Below are positions 10,846 through 25,700 of a stretch of DNA of 64,000 nucleotides, piece after piece. The stretch is taken from positions 48,330,870 to 48,394,869 of the forward strand of contig CM055102.1 of the NCBI GenBank assembly GCA_029204225.1, in the 5' to 3' direction. Made by a program: the position numbers and the translations under genes. The first letter of the stretch is position 1. Each line of letters opens with the position of its first letter. Under the pieces are notes generated by a model, which was not told where the DNA came from, did no database searches, and saw nothing but the letters and a program-made list of their open reading frames with translations. The stretch comes from Diphasiastrum complanatum (taxonomy: Eukaryota > Streptophyta > Lycopodiopsida > Lycopodiales > Lycopodiaceae).

Positions 10846-11906
10846 AAGTTATCCCATTTTTTGTGTTTGTTCCACAGTTATGTGTTAGCGATTTTGCATA
10901 TTGTGTTTATAATTACGTGCAAAAAAGAACATCCATTTGCCTTTTAGGAGCGATGGTTGGCTTAGGTGGTGGGGCCAACATGAACTCCAATATTGCCAAA
11001 GAGGCAAAGAAACAAAAATAATAACAAATAGTTTTGTTGAGAAACATATGAATAGCTATGTTGTCTTGATGACTCAATTATGCTACAAAACAAAGTCAAC
11101 TAGCACTTACAAGCTACATCAATGCTAAAAAGACAAGGTTGAAACAAATGTGGACTAAAAACAACTTTATTGATGGAACTAGGAAATATGACTTCCACAG
11201 TATCTAGTCACTTAAGGATGGTTAAAACTATCTAAAGCAAATTTTCAAACTAGCTAATTTTTTCGCTTTTAGTACTTGAAGTGCAATAAGCTTCTGTAAT
11301 GAACGTTGCAACTTTGTCACCCTCTAATCTTAACAGCACCACTTGTGATGGAAAATCTGTATGAAACTTTTGAGCAACCTGATGACAGATTTTGACCTTA
11401 AAAGCATAATTGAGCATGTAACAAACAATAGCTTAAGCCAATGAAATGGATACAATAGAGCCTCACTTGGCTAAGCAGAAATTGTGTGACAAAAAATAAC
11501 AAAGTGGAAACGAGATCTACCGTCTTCCTTCAAAAGAATGTAGGGAGGGCTAAAAAGGATGGGAGATTGAGATGAGTGCCCTCATCAGGTTTGTAAATAG
11601 ATCGCTACAAACTTTTCTTCATTTAAATCTCATATGTATACGTATACCCATAATTAAACTTCGCTTTGCAATAAAATTTTAGAATAGTTTTAGAATATTC
11701 AGGCAATTATAATCATCTCCGGATGTGGAATTGCACCACGTATCAATCCGTTTACAGCCATTAACCCTCCATTACAGAGTAGGTCAAGTATACTGCTCTC
11801 TGCATTGATTACCAACTCGATATGGTACAATTATGGATTAGAAGTTTTCTCATACATGGTGGCATCTCATAAACCTGTCAAATATTGTCAAAAAGGATGA
11901 ATTCAC
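10846..11906. other. 3' flank of PRL1, no other gene seen
   Basis: The sequence just below 11907 should hold the PRL1 3' UTR (minus strand). I see no canonical AATAAA close to the stop and no recognisable coding sequence. Confidence 0.5.
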
Positions 11907-12079
11907 TTAGAATCTTCGTATATCCTTTGGAGGCTTGAAATGTATAGGATGCGTCTCAGGAGTAGCTTTGTCATCTTCCTTCCACATTTTTATTGTTTTG
12001 TCTGCTTCACAAGTGATAAGTCGACTTCCCGTCATATCAAACGCCGAAGCGTATATTCCTGCTTCACTATCCAGAGATC
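11907..12079 (-). CDS. PRL1: PRL1 exon 17 (stop codon)
   Basis: Codes [37 protein letters not shown] and the terminal [10 protein letters not shown], then TAA at 11909-11907. This is the last blade and the invariant C-terminus of PRL1/PLRG1. It is separated from exon 16 by a 7.1-kb intron that contains a LINE. Confidence 0.97.
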
Positions 12080-12189
12080 CTGTACATGCAAACCAAACAA
12101 CATAAGTGGCAAAATAAAGCTGAAATCTGTTATGACAGAAAGTGAGTGAATGAGTGAGTGAGTGAGCGACTATGCATGTGTGTGCGAGT

Positions 12190-12258
<69 letters not shown>

Positions 12259-12814
12259 ATTGATCGATCGATCGATCGAGTGAGTGAGTGAGTGAGTGAG
12301 TGCTCGCGCACGTGCATGTGTGTGCATGCGTATGGGTGTGGGTTGTAGAACCTGAGATAAGTTCAATTTCTTATTCAAAGCTTTTGGAGCCTGATTTAAC
12401 TAGGGCTTTTAAACTGTGCCTTGTAGAAATTTGGCTTACAGAATCAGGATTTGACAAATGGTGACAAAGGGCTTCTGAAATCAGATTAGATCAGACTGGA
12501 CAGTATTGCTGGATTACCTACAGCCAGTTTGAGCTCCAAAAGCTCATGAAGCTCAGGTACTCATGAAAGTTTGTAAGTATGAAGTCAGAAAGTCCCTTAG
12601 CTTTAACATGAAAAACACAAGGGATAAACATGGGAAGCCTTCCATTCCTTTAGAAAGCCCTCCTTCCCAATCCGCAGCAGCAAACCACAGCCCTCCTAGT
12701 GGCAAATCCATCAGCGGGTTCTTATTTTATCTTAAAATAGGAGTTTGTAGCAAATTCTGGAAATTTGAAATGTGTCAGGAACAGTGTTCCATACATGCCT
12801 AAATCACGTGCGCA

Positions 12815-12862
<48 letters not shown>

Positions 12863-13637
12863 ACAAGAGGTTGAGCATAAGACAAATTTGCAGATAACCC
12901 CACCCATGAGGTAAAGGCCTTCATTTGGTCCATTTAAATTGCTAACACTATTGCACTACAACTGTTAGTGCTAATGGTTATCTAAGTAACACACATTATC
13001 TTTAATGGGTTGGGGGGGGGGACAGTTTGTCTTAGTTAACTAACTGCTGCCACCTCAAAGTATTCCCTCAAGTTGGTGGGAACACCCCCCCCCCAACTTT
13101 AGCACCTTCGCCTGAACTCGGAATCCTCCCAGCATCAGGCCATCTCTCTCTCCTTGAATATAGAGAAATGGCCAACATTGAGCTACTTCCACACTATGGA
13201 AACAAGGTTTGAAATCCTGCTACAACAACTTCCTTCATAAGCTCCAAATGCTGCAAGCAGCCTTATCCACACACTCTCATCAAGAGGTATACCAGAAAAT
13301 CAGCCAATCTATTGCCACAAACCATGCTGACTCCAGTCCCCACAAAAAGAATAGGAAAATTTCATGTGGACTTCACGAATATCTAAGAAGTCCCTAAAGC
13401 TTAGGTTTGTAGCAGGTCCGAACTGTACCACTCCCTGAAGCCGGATAATAGGTGAGATTCCTACCCACTATGGGAAAAATTTCCCTTCCATCAATGATAC
13501 TAGGGCAAGTTAGTGATGGGAGCTTTCAGAATGCACAGAGGGAACCATGTATCTCCAACTCATTTCACAACAATTTCATATAGGAATTGAGCAAACAAAG
13601 CTCTGACAAAGACTCAAATAGGAATTTGGCAGACAAA

Positions 13638-13705
<68 letters not shown>

Positions 13706-16700
13706 CTCCTCCGCCCATGCCTCTGCGGAAAGCCCCCCGATTCCCCCGCTCTCCCCCTGCCACGCAGGCAGCGCCTGCCTGCGTGGCAGTGTCTGCCAAT
13801 GCCCCTGCCGATGATGCTGCCGCCGTCGCCTTTTCTGCTTCCGCTGCTCCAAAAGTGTCATCTGCTCCTCCTACTCCCGGCCTCCTTTGTATTCCTAAAC
13901 CTACGGCTTTCCACTCTTCTTCATCCACTCAAGAATCGGCTCTCATCCCCTATACTCCATCAAAATCAACCAAACTGTTCTCATGTTGGCAAGACAATCA
14001 GTTTAAAGCTGATTTCCAGAATATAAAAATAGAACTCTTGCAGTTGAAAGAAACGGGAAAGAAATCTGGTGAAGTCCAAGATTATGCTTTTGGAGCAAGC
14101 AATCGACAACAAACATTGGAACAAAAGATTGAGCAGCAAAAGGAAGAAGCCCTTTCTTGGGCATCGGTACTAAAGCAAGGCACCAAACCTAGTGCTCCCA
14201 TTACGTCGGTCATTTCAGCCACGATCCAGGAAGAGAAATCTCGGGAGCAAAAGGCTCTCAACATTAGGGTCAGAGGGATTCCAGATACACAGGATGCTGT
14301 AGCGGAGGCCAAGTGCTTTATGGATACCACATTGGGACATCGAACAGATGGTTTGGATACGACATGGAGGACTACTAGAGATACAACCACATTGATCATC
14401 CGTTTCACCTCCTTGGCGACTAGACAGGACACTCTACGATGTAAAGCTAAGCTCTGTGGCTCTACCATTTTCATGGATGATGATCTTACTTATATATCCA
14501 GGTGGAGGAGAGACGTAAGGCCTTCCAGGAAGCTAGAGAAGCAGGCATACGAGTCATATATAGAGATGGACGAGTGCACCGTTTTGATAGCGCTCATGAT
14601 GGTTCCCACAGTTAAGCTTGGGAGCACCCCCAGGCCCCATCCACACCACCTTCGGATTGGACTATGAGTCACTACTTTCTCTCTTTCACTATCGGCCACC
14701 TTATGCCCACTCATCCATCTTCACTACCTACGCATACCCGTGCACTCCCCACGATAGTCCAGTTGACACCCAAGCCACTTTTCTCACCACCTCCCTCCAC
14801 ACTGCTGCTTCATTAACCTTTCCCACTAAGCCCCATCCCAGTACAGCCCGACATACGTCTCGATCAACACCCTCCTTGGTATGATGCCGAGTGCCGTTCT
14901 CTTCATCATTTAGTCACCTATTCATGTACTCATGCTCCACATTTACTTCGATCTTCCCAACGTTCTTACCACCGTGTTCTCCACCGTAGAAAGCGCGCTT
15001 ATGATGACTTTGAAGGGAAACGTCTTATTGACCTTCTTTTCAGTTCTTCCTCAGGCGCTTTCTGGCACGAGTTCATTCTCCGATCTCCACCCCCTCACTT
15101 GGAGGACCTCGGCACTTGGACCGCCTATGCCACTAGTTTATACACCATCTCCACTAACTCACCTATCTCTATTTCCCCACGACCATTTGAGTTCTCCTTC
15201 TTCACACCCGATATGGTACTTGCTGCCATTAAGAACAAGTCCCATAAGCCAGAGATATCGAAGACCTCGAGTCTAAAATCCTTGCCCATGCATCCGATTT
15301 ACTCGCTCCCACCATAGCCACTCTTCTTAATTCCAGAGTTGTTTCCGGTTTCCCTTCGTCATGGTGCACTAAAATCATCCACCCCATCCATAAGAATGGT
15401 GAACCCATGATTCCAAGTAACTACATCATGATTGGGCATGTCCTGGCGAAGCTATATGGTACTATACTTTAGTTTGTTGTGAGTTCAGAGGCGGAGACTA
15501 CATGCTAAATGTCAGGCAGGCTTTCGGGCCCATTATTCTACCATAGATCACATCTTCACGTTACAGGCCCTGATTGAGGAAGCTAAGCACAACAAAGAGA
15601 GAGTTGACTGCTATTTTGTGGACTTCAGGAAGGCTTTTGATTCTGTTCCTCGCTCCTTGCTCATTCAGAGACTCCGAGATCTTGGCTTCTCCACCGACAT
15701 AATTTTAGCTGTGATGGCACTTTATGAGTGTGTCCTAGGATGTTTCCGGCATAGGAGTGACATTTCTGATCATATTGGGAGCACTATTGGGGTCAAACAG
15801 GGTTGCTCTCTTTCACCCGTCCTCTTTGGCCTATATATTGATGAGTTGGAGAGAGTCATTACATAGTGTGGTGGTACTGGTTGCAGACTTGGGGATATCT
15901 TGATTGCCATCCTTCTTTATGCCGATGATGTGGTACTAGTCTCACTGACCAGAGAGGGCCTACAGCGACAGTTGGATTGCTTACAGGAGTTCTATATCAG
16001 ATGGGGACTAGGGGTGAACATTGGGAAGACCAAAGTCATGGTCTTCAACACTTCTCGAGCATTCATGCAGCAACAGGAGCTCACTTTTGATGGACAAGTT
16101 CTAGAGGTTGTCCCTTCTTATACATACCTGGGGATCCTTTTCTCGGGTCCTACTTTTAGTATGAGACAGGCCGCTACCACTCGACTAGGGAAGGGACATG
16201 CCTCCCTTGTTCAGCTAGAGCGAGTTGTTTCCGGAAGTCCATCTAGGATGCTCGCAATAAGTGTCGCCTCTTTGATACCATTGTCACCCCCACGGCTCTA
16301 TATGCGGCAGAGGCATGGTGTACAGGTCTCCCCTCTTCAAACTGGGCCAGTCTTTCACGATTACGGACCACCATGCTAGCTCGGTTGATCCGAGCAAAGC
16401 CTTCTGTTCCTCATGAGATTCTTTTGGCTGAGCTTGCGGTTCCACCTATATAGATTGAGGCAGCTCTTTAGCTCATCACCTATATTCAGAGGGTACAAGC
16501 ACTACCAGAGATAGACGATACACAACTTGCACTATCCTCGTCACATTATCAGGGCTATGAATTATCATGGTTCTTTCAGGCATCCCACCTCCTCCTTGAG
16601 CCATTTGGTATCTCCATTACAGAGCTTCCCTCAGGCACTCATCATTATATAAAACAATTTCTCTATCGAGCATATCTGGAGCGGACTTGGAGTCGCCAGT

Positions 16701-19700
16701 TAGGGGTTAAGCCTTCTTTCTACCGGACCCATTTTCTTGAGCTAGATGCAGCAGGGATTCCGGTTATGCCACGCTACTTGGACTCAGGGCTATCACATTG
16801 TTGGGCTAAGCCCTCAGTTTCACATCAAATCATCTTGGCTGAGTTTGTAGCACCTCCATTGTAGATTCAGGCTATCTTATGGTTGGTTATATATATAGAG
16901 TCATTGAGTATGCCAATAGTGCCGGACACATTACCCATATACAACACTCACATCCTCGTGGCATATCTTTGGTTTGGGACAGGCCCCATCTATTGGACAG
17001 ATTTGGCATCTGTATCTCACACGATTCATACACCATGCATACATCCAGAAACTATTGTTGGGGTCAAGCTTGACTTCTGTCGTAGCCACTTTCTAGAACA
17101 AGGCACACATGGAGATTTGATATTATCTCGGTACTTCGACTCTGGATTATCTCATAGTCTCATATTTAGATGGAGACTGGACGCTTCCATGGCACTATAA
17201 GAGGAGAGAATTTGTCTGTTGTGCACCTTAGGCGAGATAGAGACTGAGGAGCATTTTATTTTCAAATGCCCTTTTTAATTTGAGATCAAAGGGAGATATC
17301 ATTGCCTTTTTCAAGACCACTCGATCGCTCTGCACTCACTGATAGCCTTTGAGGATCCTCAATGTGTGGCACTGATGGTATGTGAGATGTCCAAAGTTCA
17401 TAATAGACATCCTCAATAAAGATCAGCATCATGATCAAAGACGGTGTCGGATACAAAGGCATACAACAAGTAGAGGGACTCTCTCTCGTTGACATGGCAC
17501 ACAACAGAGGTAGGGGGAGCTCAAGCATTGCACTCATTGAGTTACAAATTCAACTATACAAGGCACTTTTGAGGAATTCCCACTATAACAAGACTGGTAG
17601 ACCTAAAGCCATATTGGGCTACCTAAAGTTACATGGGATCAACTCATAGGTTCTATCCACACCAAGATGACTAGCGCTAGAATTATCATGACATAAATGC
17701 AAAATTTCTCTACACAGTCTTTATTAGCAGGAATGAAAAGTTTGCCATTTCCTTTAACTGTACCATCTTCTATGGTATAATTTCGGCAAGTGTGAGCAAA
17801 GAAATCAGAAATCCCCTTCTAGGACTCTACTTGGCCAAGATTTACCTTGATCAACAATGAGAATCCTCTTGCTCAATTTGTCTAATCTCAACAATCAGGT
17901 CATTCTCTATGACAACAAAAAAACATTTGGAACGTGGCTGGTGGATTACATAATCCAAATGGCATTTGTCGATATGCATAAGTTTGGAACCTTTCTTGTA
18001 CCGTGTATCCATGTGAAATTCCACCATCAGACAGCCATGCTCATTGAGCTGGAACAAATTGGATTGTTAGTGGTGAGAACCCATAGACAAATGGAAAAAC
18101 AAAAGGGTCAACAAGTTCCTCAAAGATATGCTTCAGGTCTATTTGAGTCAAATGCAAGCCAATAGGGTAAATGAATTTGCCCCTAGTCAAGCTTTTGTAT
18201 AATGATAAGAGCGTGTACACAAAAACGAGTCTATTGGAACTGAGCCATTGTTCTTTGCCAGCCACCCCATAACCTTAGGCATCCTGTCGAAGGCACCTAG
18301 TGCAGCGAAGTTCTAACATGATGCAATAGAAGCTAGAGATACCTCAAGGCAATATTCCAAGGTGGTAGAGTAATGCTCCTAAAAACCGTACTTATTAAAA
18401 TTTCAATGGGAAAAATGGTTTTCATGTAGCTGCCTTTGAGTAGAAGAAATTAGGAAAATAAAATTTCTTTTGCTGTCTTCCAGAAAGTGTGGCCTATAAA
18501 GGACCATTAAGATGATAGACCATGTAGCTTACTTACCACCATTTGGAACTACCTAAGGGATCTAGGAAAAGAAATATTTACTTGAAATCACCAAACTAGT
18601 TACATTGCAAAAACATGATACACCAACCATGGGTTCAGTGAGCACTAGGCCAAAAAAAGAGACGACTGAGAAATTCTGTTCTCCAAGAGCATCTAATGGC
18701 TTGGAAAACTGGGTATTGTTGAAATTCCATTTGGGATTTTAGGTAGAGCTAAAAGCTAGCAACAATGTAGACGCATGAGAGTGCTTCAACTAATTCATGA
18801 AATGCCATTTCAATGTTGACTACAATGTTAATGAAACTAAATCAATACAGAAATGAAAGGCCGAACGGATGTAAAAACATTCTTTGCTCCAAAATCGGAA
18901 AGCAAAAATATCTTCTTTTGATTGATGATGCTAATGTCCACAGATTTGCAGGTGATTGAGAGACCAACAATACAATGCATGGGGAAATAAGAGCTTTCTG
19001 GTCTCTACAATTATTATTTGGATCAGAAATTTAACAATAAAACATATTCTAGATGCTGGAGTCTAGCAAACTTTGAAAGTTTACCTTCTAGCTTAGTAAC
19101 ATGTGACATGACTTATGACAAAGTATGAGTATGCAATACACACACTCTTTGAATTGAAGGGAATACTCATTGTAGAAGACATACCAGGCTGTACAATTGT
19201 CTGCACTTGTTGAAAATTGTGACCACTCTTCCAGTCCCAAAACCAGAGGCTTCCATTGTCACCTGTTTCCAAATCCATATGCAATTATTGGATGCAAAGA
19301 CATATCAATGTTTTCATTTTTAGGCTTCTCAAAAAAGTTATGATGAACAAACCCTACCATAGATCCAACTTGGAAGTTCTACCAACAACTAGATATAGGC
19401 TGGCACACGACTATGTCAACTATTTCTCATGTACAAAAGAACTCATAAGGCTACCAAAAGATTACATCTTGCTAAATCAACCCACCCTATTTTGTACATA
19501 CCTCCTGAGACAAGAACATTGTCCTCATTAATTGTCATACAGTTGACAATCGTTCTTTGCTGTGACCTACATGACGATGAGCAGCACTTAGTTATCTCTC
19601 ATTACAAAGCATTGTTCAACAGACTTGAATTCAGGAACCTTGCAGGGCATTGTACAGATTCCAAAGATGGCAATTTATGTGAAACTGGAATACAGATTTC

Positions 19701-22700
19701 ATGGCCATTATCATTAGAGTCCTTGAAAAATTATGGATGAGCATCTGAACGCCTGCATGTCCACGAAAGAAAGTGATACAGGAGCTGTAGACATAAGACC
19801 CTAGAGACGTGATGTGATTGTTGAGTGAAAGTCATCGGATATACTCTCAAATTTTCAAGCATAGATGTGTATAAATAACATCCACTCCAAACTTGCCCCA
19901 CACCAAACTCTTGAGCCTTTAGAAATGCAGCCCACTGATTAGCATACCAGCTTGAAGATGGTTCACTCTTTCCAACCTCATTATGTCTGTATGCCACCAA
20001 CTCCTTCGTACTTATGCAACTTGTTTATGAGGTCGCGGTTAATGTCGATGCAAGAATTTGATGGAGAATACAGATATCGTAAAAATGAGTTGCTTTGATG
20101 CTTTCAGAAGAACTGGATGAATGCCCAACTACGGTATGCTGAGATCAACCAAATCTAATCTATTTCTCTAAAGGCTATGTAAAAACTTGATGTTCCGGTC
20201 AAAAATGGAGTGAGATCCAAATTCACAGCTTGTTTCTGAGATCGTAACCCTTCCACAAGGAGTCACCCCCTTTTGTTACATTATTGCCATGGATAAAGGA
20301 GGGGCTTAATTTACGTGTTGTTCATAAAATCAAGTGTTTGTGGTTCAAAGTCGAATCTAGAGTGATAGACAATTGAACGAGTTTTTTATAACCTCATTCA
20401 GTTCAGGTCAACTAAGTATCACTACATTAGTGGAGACCAGTCCTTACCAAGTTTGAAGGTGTAAATCCTTCTCATAAAGCGGGTCCCGTAGGCTCACAAA
20501 CAAGTTGCACATAGGATATGAAGTCATGTGCAAGACAACAGACATTTCAACTTGACAAGGCATAGCCAACTCTCATAGTTGACAGGTTATATTCAAGAAA
20601 GACACATGCAAATTGCATGGCAGAGAGACCACTGCAAGAGCCACAAGGTTAAATTCACAGCTATTTTTCCTTAGAAGCTTCTGATTTATATTGGTGGACA
20701 CGACCCATTCAAGGTGGAAGAGGAGCCCCCCAGGAAGCAGGAAATGATAATTGAGAAACGGACACCACATGATTACAAAGACAAACTAGTGCAAGGTAAT
20801 TACGGTAGTGAATGTGGAAGAGAGGGATGTATTAAGGGAGAAAGCGATTTACATAGCAAAGGAGAGAACTTATGTTGAAATCAATTCAACAAGACTCCTA
20901 GAAATCTCTTAAAAAGCTCAAATGAATGATAGCATGTTTGTTATGGGGAAACGTTTCCCCAGAGCATTTCTCATAATGTTTTCCCAGAGTTGTGGGAAGA
21001 GTATTTCCCCATTAAATAAGCTAGGGAAATGTTTTTCCCCATAACTATGCTACGTGGACTCTATCCATTACTAATTGCATCATCAACTTACTAATGCATG
21101 ACATTAACTTGCAAATCAAAAACTGGTCCAGCCAACTAGAGAAATTATTGTAGATGATGTCAATAATTGTTGCATTCATGGGACGTCTAGGATCTGTAGC
21201 TTGTATTGACTAACACTTACATCAACATGACTATGCAAGATATCAAATCCCTGCTCTAGTAACATGCATCAATACCACTTAACTTTTCTCGATATGTTGC
21301 GAAACGTAATAGGGATGCATTGGCCATGTAACATGTTCTAAAACTATGTTGGGTCGCAACTAGCCCAAAGTCTGTACAATGAAATCGTGGCTAAGAGTCA
21401 ACCAGTCACATAGGTAGGACTTGATGAAGGAATCACAATCTTTGTACATTGTGCAGTGTGAAGGTTGCACCCTAGGTCAAAAAATGAATTTTAAGAACCC
21501 TCATCTGAAAACGTCTATTTTATTGATTCACCTACACCCTAACTTGCGTTTACGTATTCCATTTATTTCTCGAGAGAGTTGGTGATGTATCTAGCTATTT
21601 AATGCTCATTTAAAGAGATCGTAAATGTGTCACATAGGATAAACGCAAAATGAATTGTAAAATGGCAACCCTTCCACAAGCCCATCAATGGAGTAGCCTA
21701 CTGCTAGCTATATAAACCTTCTTTGCATACGAAATTGTCTTTATGCCTGTTGTGAGCTCCAATAAGTTAGACCTTACATGTAAAGGACAAGGTATCCTCA
21801 GATTGGTGCACATTGAGCACAGCAGCACCAGCTACAGTTGAACATGTTTCAGTTCAACCTAGAGTTGTGTTAACTCAACAAAGGCATGAAACGTTAAGTT
21901 GTAATCTATCATACATTGGGGCACACTTAAGTACATTTATACTGCTTCAACCTTCCCGTCAATTTACGATATGTACGTAAAAAAATGCCTATAGTGAGCT
22001 ATTAGCTACCAAAAATTCATCATAAACTAGATAATGTTCACTCCAAGGCCAGTTCCATAATATGACGAGGCGTAAAATTTATCAAGCTGTATTTGTAGTC
22101 GTGTGCCAGAAGTTAGCAATTTCAGGTTGCATCCATTCGGGCTCTAGATTTTTTAGGGCATTCAAATTACAACCAATCAAATTGCCTGACAAAATCAGGA
22201 CTCGATATAACAGTGGATAATGGGGGTCTCGAACTGCGATCACAGTCTCATCATGTAGGATTTGCGCTGACACAGATTGAGACCCTTATAAGATAACAGA
22301 CCGCTACAACGTATCATTTTTAGACCTCGCTTTCAAAGCAAATGTCATAAATGATTTGAAACAATTTGAATCTGTGGTGTATATGCAATCATACATAGGT
22401 CCATGTTAACTCACTAGAAGTTATAGAAGTCTATGTTTCATCCAGAAGAATAATAAATGACAAACAAATCAGTCTTTACTTGCACAGTTTTCAACAACAT
22501 AGCCCTGAACCATCAACTTAATCATGCACAGTATGGAAAACTTGCTGTAAAAATCCAGTCAGCTAAAGAGCAGCTCTAATGAATAAGCCTGACTTCATAT
22601 CACGTACTAGCTCTACAAAGTCATCACTCTCATCCTCTAATGAGAGCTTCTTGCCATATGATAAACCAACCTCTGAGAAGCAAGCTGAAACAAAAAAATT

Positions 22701-25700
22701 TATCATAAAAGTATAAAGAACCAGACATTGGAATAAAAGGTCGCTTACAGCATATTATGTAGAAATTCACCCTTGGGCAATCGGAATTTCTTGATATTAT
22801 CAGCAGATGCTGAGGCAAATGTGTGCCTGCAAAATGCAATAACCGCATTGGAAGTCATAGAAAGCTTATTCCAATCAAACTCATGTACCGTCCCTGAAAT
22901 GTGTTTCAGAACAAAAAAACTTACTCAAAGGGGTGCAGAGCAAGAGCTCGAACAGATTTCTTGTGAAAAGTGAGCGTTGACATTGCTTTTCCTGGAGATT
23001 CACCAAAATGTTCAACAGAGTACATACCAGAAACTCTTTCTTTTCGAAGCACGACTTTAAGTACCTTTGTGTGAAAAATACAACTGAAAACTCAAATAAT
23101 TTTTACTTTGAATTACCAGCAGCAAGATCCCAAAGCTTGATGGTGGTATCATGTGAACCTGTAACAACTTGGGGATCCTACAAAAAATGAAAACAGTTTA
23201 ATATACCACATCCTCGTTGCCACTCATCCTTCTATTCTCTCCACTAAAAACAAGTCAAAGTTGGACTCCAGTGCAAAACCAGGAAGCAGAGAGAATAAAA
23301 GCTCATTTTACCAGAAGAACTTTACCGTGGCTTGTGTAATGATTGAGCAGACTGTATTCTCATGACCTGATAATGCATAAATTTGGGCCTTGGTGCGCAT
23401 ATCCCAAACCTACAAAGACATTGCAAAATATACTGTATCTTAAACCCCCGAGTTATACGCATCACATCAAGAAAGAGCATAATTGATTGGAATAATCAGC
23501 AACTTAACTTACCCTACAGACAGAATCTCGGCCTCCAGTCAAGAGGATGTCCAAAGTTGGATGTAGAGATAGGCAATAAACTCCACTTAAATGTCCATGA
23601 TAAGAGCGAATCACCTAAAAACCTGACAGTTTGTTATACAGATTCCAAACAAGTAGCAAAAAATGAAAAAGTCGTATGTGCTTCACATAACATGCATATG
23701 TGCAACTATATAGAGTCAAACCAATTTCTGAAAGTTCCGGAGCTTGAAATTGCATGAGAATTCTGGTAAAATCACCTTATTGTACTCCAAATCCCAGCAT
23801 TTGACCTGTTTATCATCCCCAGCAGAGAACATGTAGGGATGGCGAGGACTAACTGCCAGGCCTGAATTTACAGTAGCCACAACAAACCAAAACATGCTTC
23901 CTTGAATGAGAAAACAGTAACCGACACTGACAAGGTTAGCAGAAACATATGCAATGGAGGAGCCTTTGTACAAAGAACCAACCTCTGACTTGTTCTATAT
24001 GTCCTGTCAGGGTGAGCTTCAAAGTTCCCGTGCCAACATCCCAAATCTGCAATAAGCTTCCTAGCATGTCAGGTGAATGAAAGTTTCCATTTCTGAAACC
24101 TTTCAGAATTGAAATCCACTGTTTTGAATACAAGTGCATGCATATACTATGTCTAACCTATTAGATCTGGATAGCCACCTGTCATAGACTTCCAAAGGAA
24201 AATTTTGAGTTAAGACCAAGTTTTGATGAGACACAGAATGCCACATCATAATTTCATAATGTACAAAATGGGCATGTACAGAACATCATTTCATACGCAT
24301 ATTTGAATTTTCTAAGATCCATTTGATCCATTTGTTTTTGAAGCCTCCGATAAGTTGGAAATTGGGAAGGAGTGATAGATTACAGATTAAAAGATTCAGT
24401 TTGGCTGATCAATTTCAAAGTGAGGATCAATCTCTGTTCAGACGGCCTGTTTGAAGCACTAAAAATGTGCCACCCTATAATCAATTTCAAAGTGGAAATC
24501 AATTTCTATTCAAACAACCTATTTGAAACCCTCAAAATGCACCCCCATGATTGTTTTCAAAGTGGGAATTGATTTCTGTTAAGCAGGCTGTTTCAAACCC
24601 TAAAAATCCGCCCTCCCATAATCAATTTCAGTTGAACAGCCTATTTCAAACCCCCAAGATGCACCCCCCATCAATTTCTGTTCAAACAGCACCTACAAAT
24701 ACGCGCCCCTCCCCCCTCCCCCCCCTTTCTAAAATCTATTTCAGTGGGGATCAATTTCTGCTTAAACAGCCTGTTCTAAACCCTGACAATGCTCCCCCCC
24801 AAAATCAATTTTAAAGTGGGGATCAGGGCTAGAAATCCGTAGCAATAGCACAGTCGGAAATCCATACCTAATAACATGATAGCAGGGCTGGAAATCTGCT
24901 GGAAAAAACCCTAAATGAACCCAGAAAAATAACATTTTTTAACATATAGAACGCATTAAGTTCCATATGTTACAGAATGGTACACTATGCACCACATAAA
25001 GGATTAAAGGAAAATTTAACACAAGTTGAGGCCAACTTGTGTTAACTAAAGTCAGGAAATGTGGATCAGATCGCTGTCCGAATCACGGACAGCGATTCGT
25101 AAATGCAACTATGGTATCTACATCCTGAAATGATAACATCCACAAGTCATGAATGGCATTGAAATGCATCATGTCCTTAGTGCATTTGGTTAATTGTCTG
25201 GGATCATCTTCTCTTCAACAAACGGATTCACAAAAATTAATTAAATTGCAATCAACATACCACAGGCCATAGTTGGTATGCATTCCGTTCAGGAATGTGG
25301 CCAAAAAAAAATATATTCATCTCACAAACGAAAAATTTGTACCCAAGCATATTCTAGTGCACTTTATAGCTTATCATTTTGATATCTACACATTAGAAAG
25401 ATTGAAATTCAGAATGCCAGCACTGCATCTCTTGCAAGTTGCTGCTACAGGTAGACCTTTCAGTATCTTATTACCTCAACATCTTCAGCAACACGTTTGC
25501 ATGCAATAGCATCTTGGTTATTGTGGTCACTGCTGGATTTTGCCACCCGAATTTTACTTCAGTGACAAGCTACAAGTCTATGCTACTTACTCCGCTGCTT
25601 CCTATCGTTCACCAGCATGTATTTGTCCTGCAATGACCAAGAAGATTCTATCCATCCACATCTCACAGAATGGGGTGGGGGTCATCTTAAGCTCACAGTA

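Larger units (their letters stand above)
13717..17440 (+). mobile_element. LINE (non-LTR retrotransposon) relic, copy 1, antisense in PRL1 intron 16
   Basis: Order: ORF1 (13717 to about 14620), a Pro-rich stretch without visible endonuclease, the post-endonuclease segment (PPWYDAEC, about 14865), reverse transcriptase (about 15370-16380), a duplicated C-terminal region (16426-17160) and a CCHC RVT zinc finger (17215-17277). Frameshifts and stops are present throughout. Copy 2 at 44.6-46.9 kb is the same family. I see no clear poly(A) tail or target duplication, so the boundaries are approximate. Confidence 0.88.

Noticed and set aside
13565-13928. Minus-strand frames with (ER)n
   Set aside because: They are shadows of the (CT)n tract and of LINE ORF1 on the other strand.
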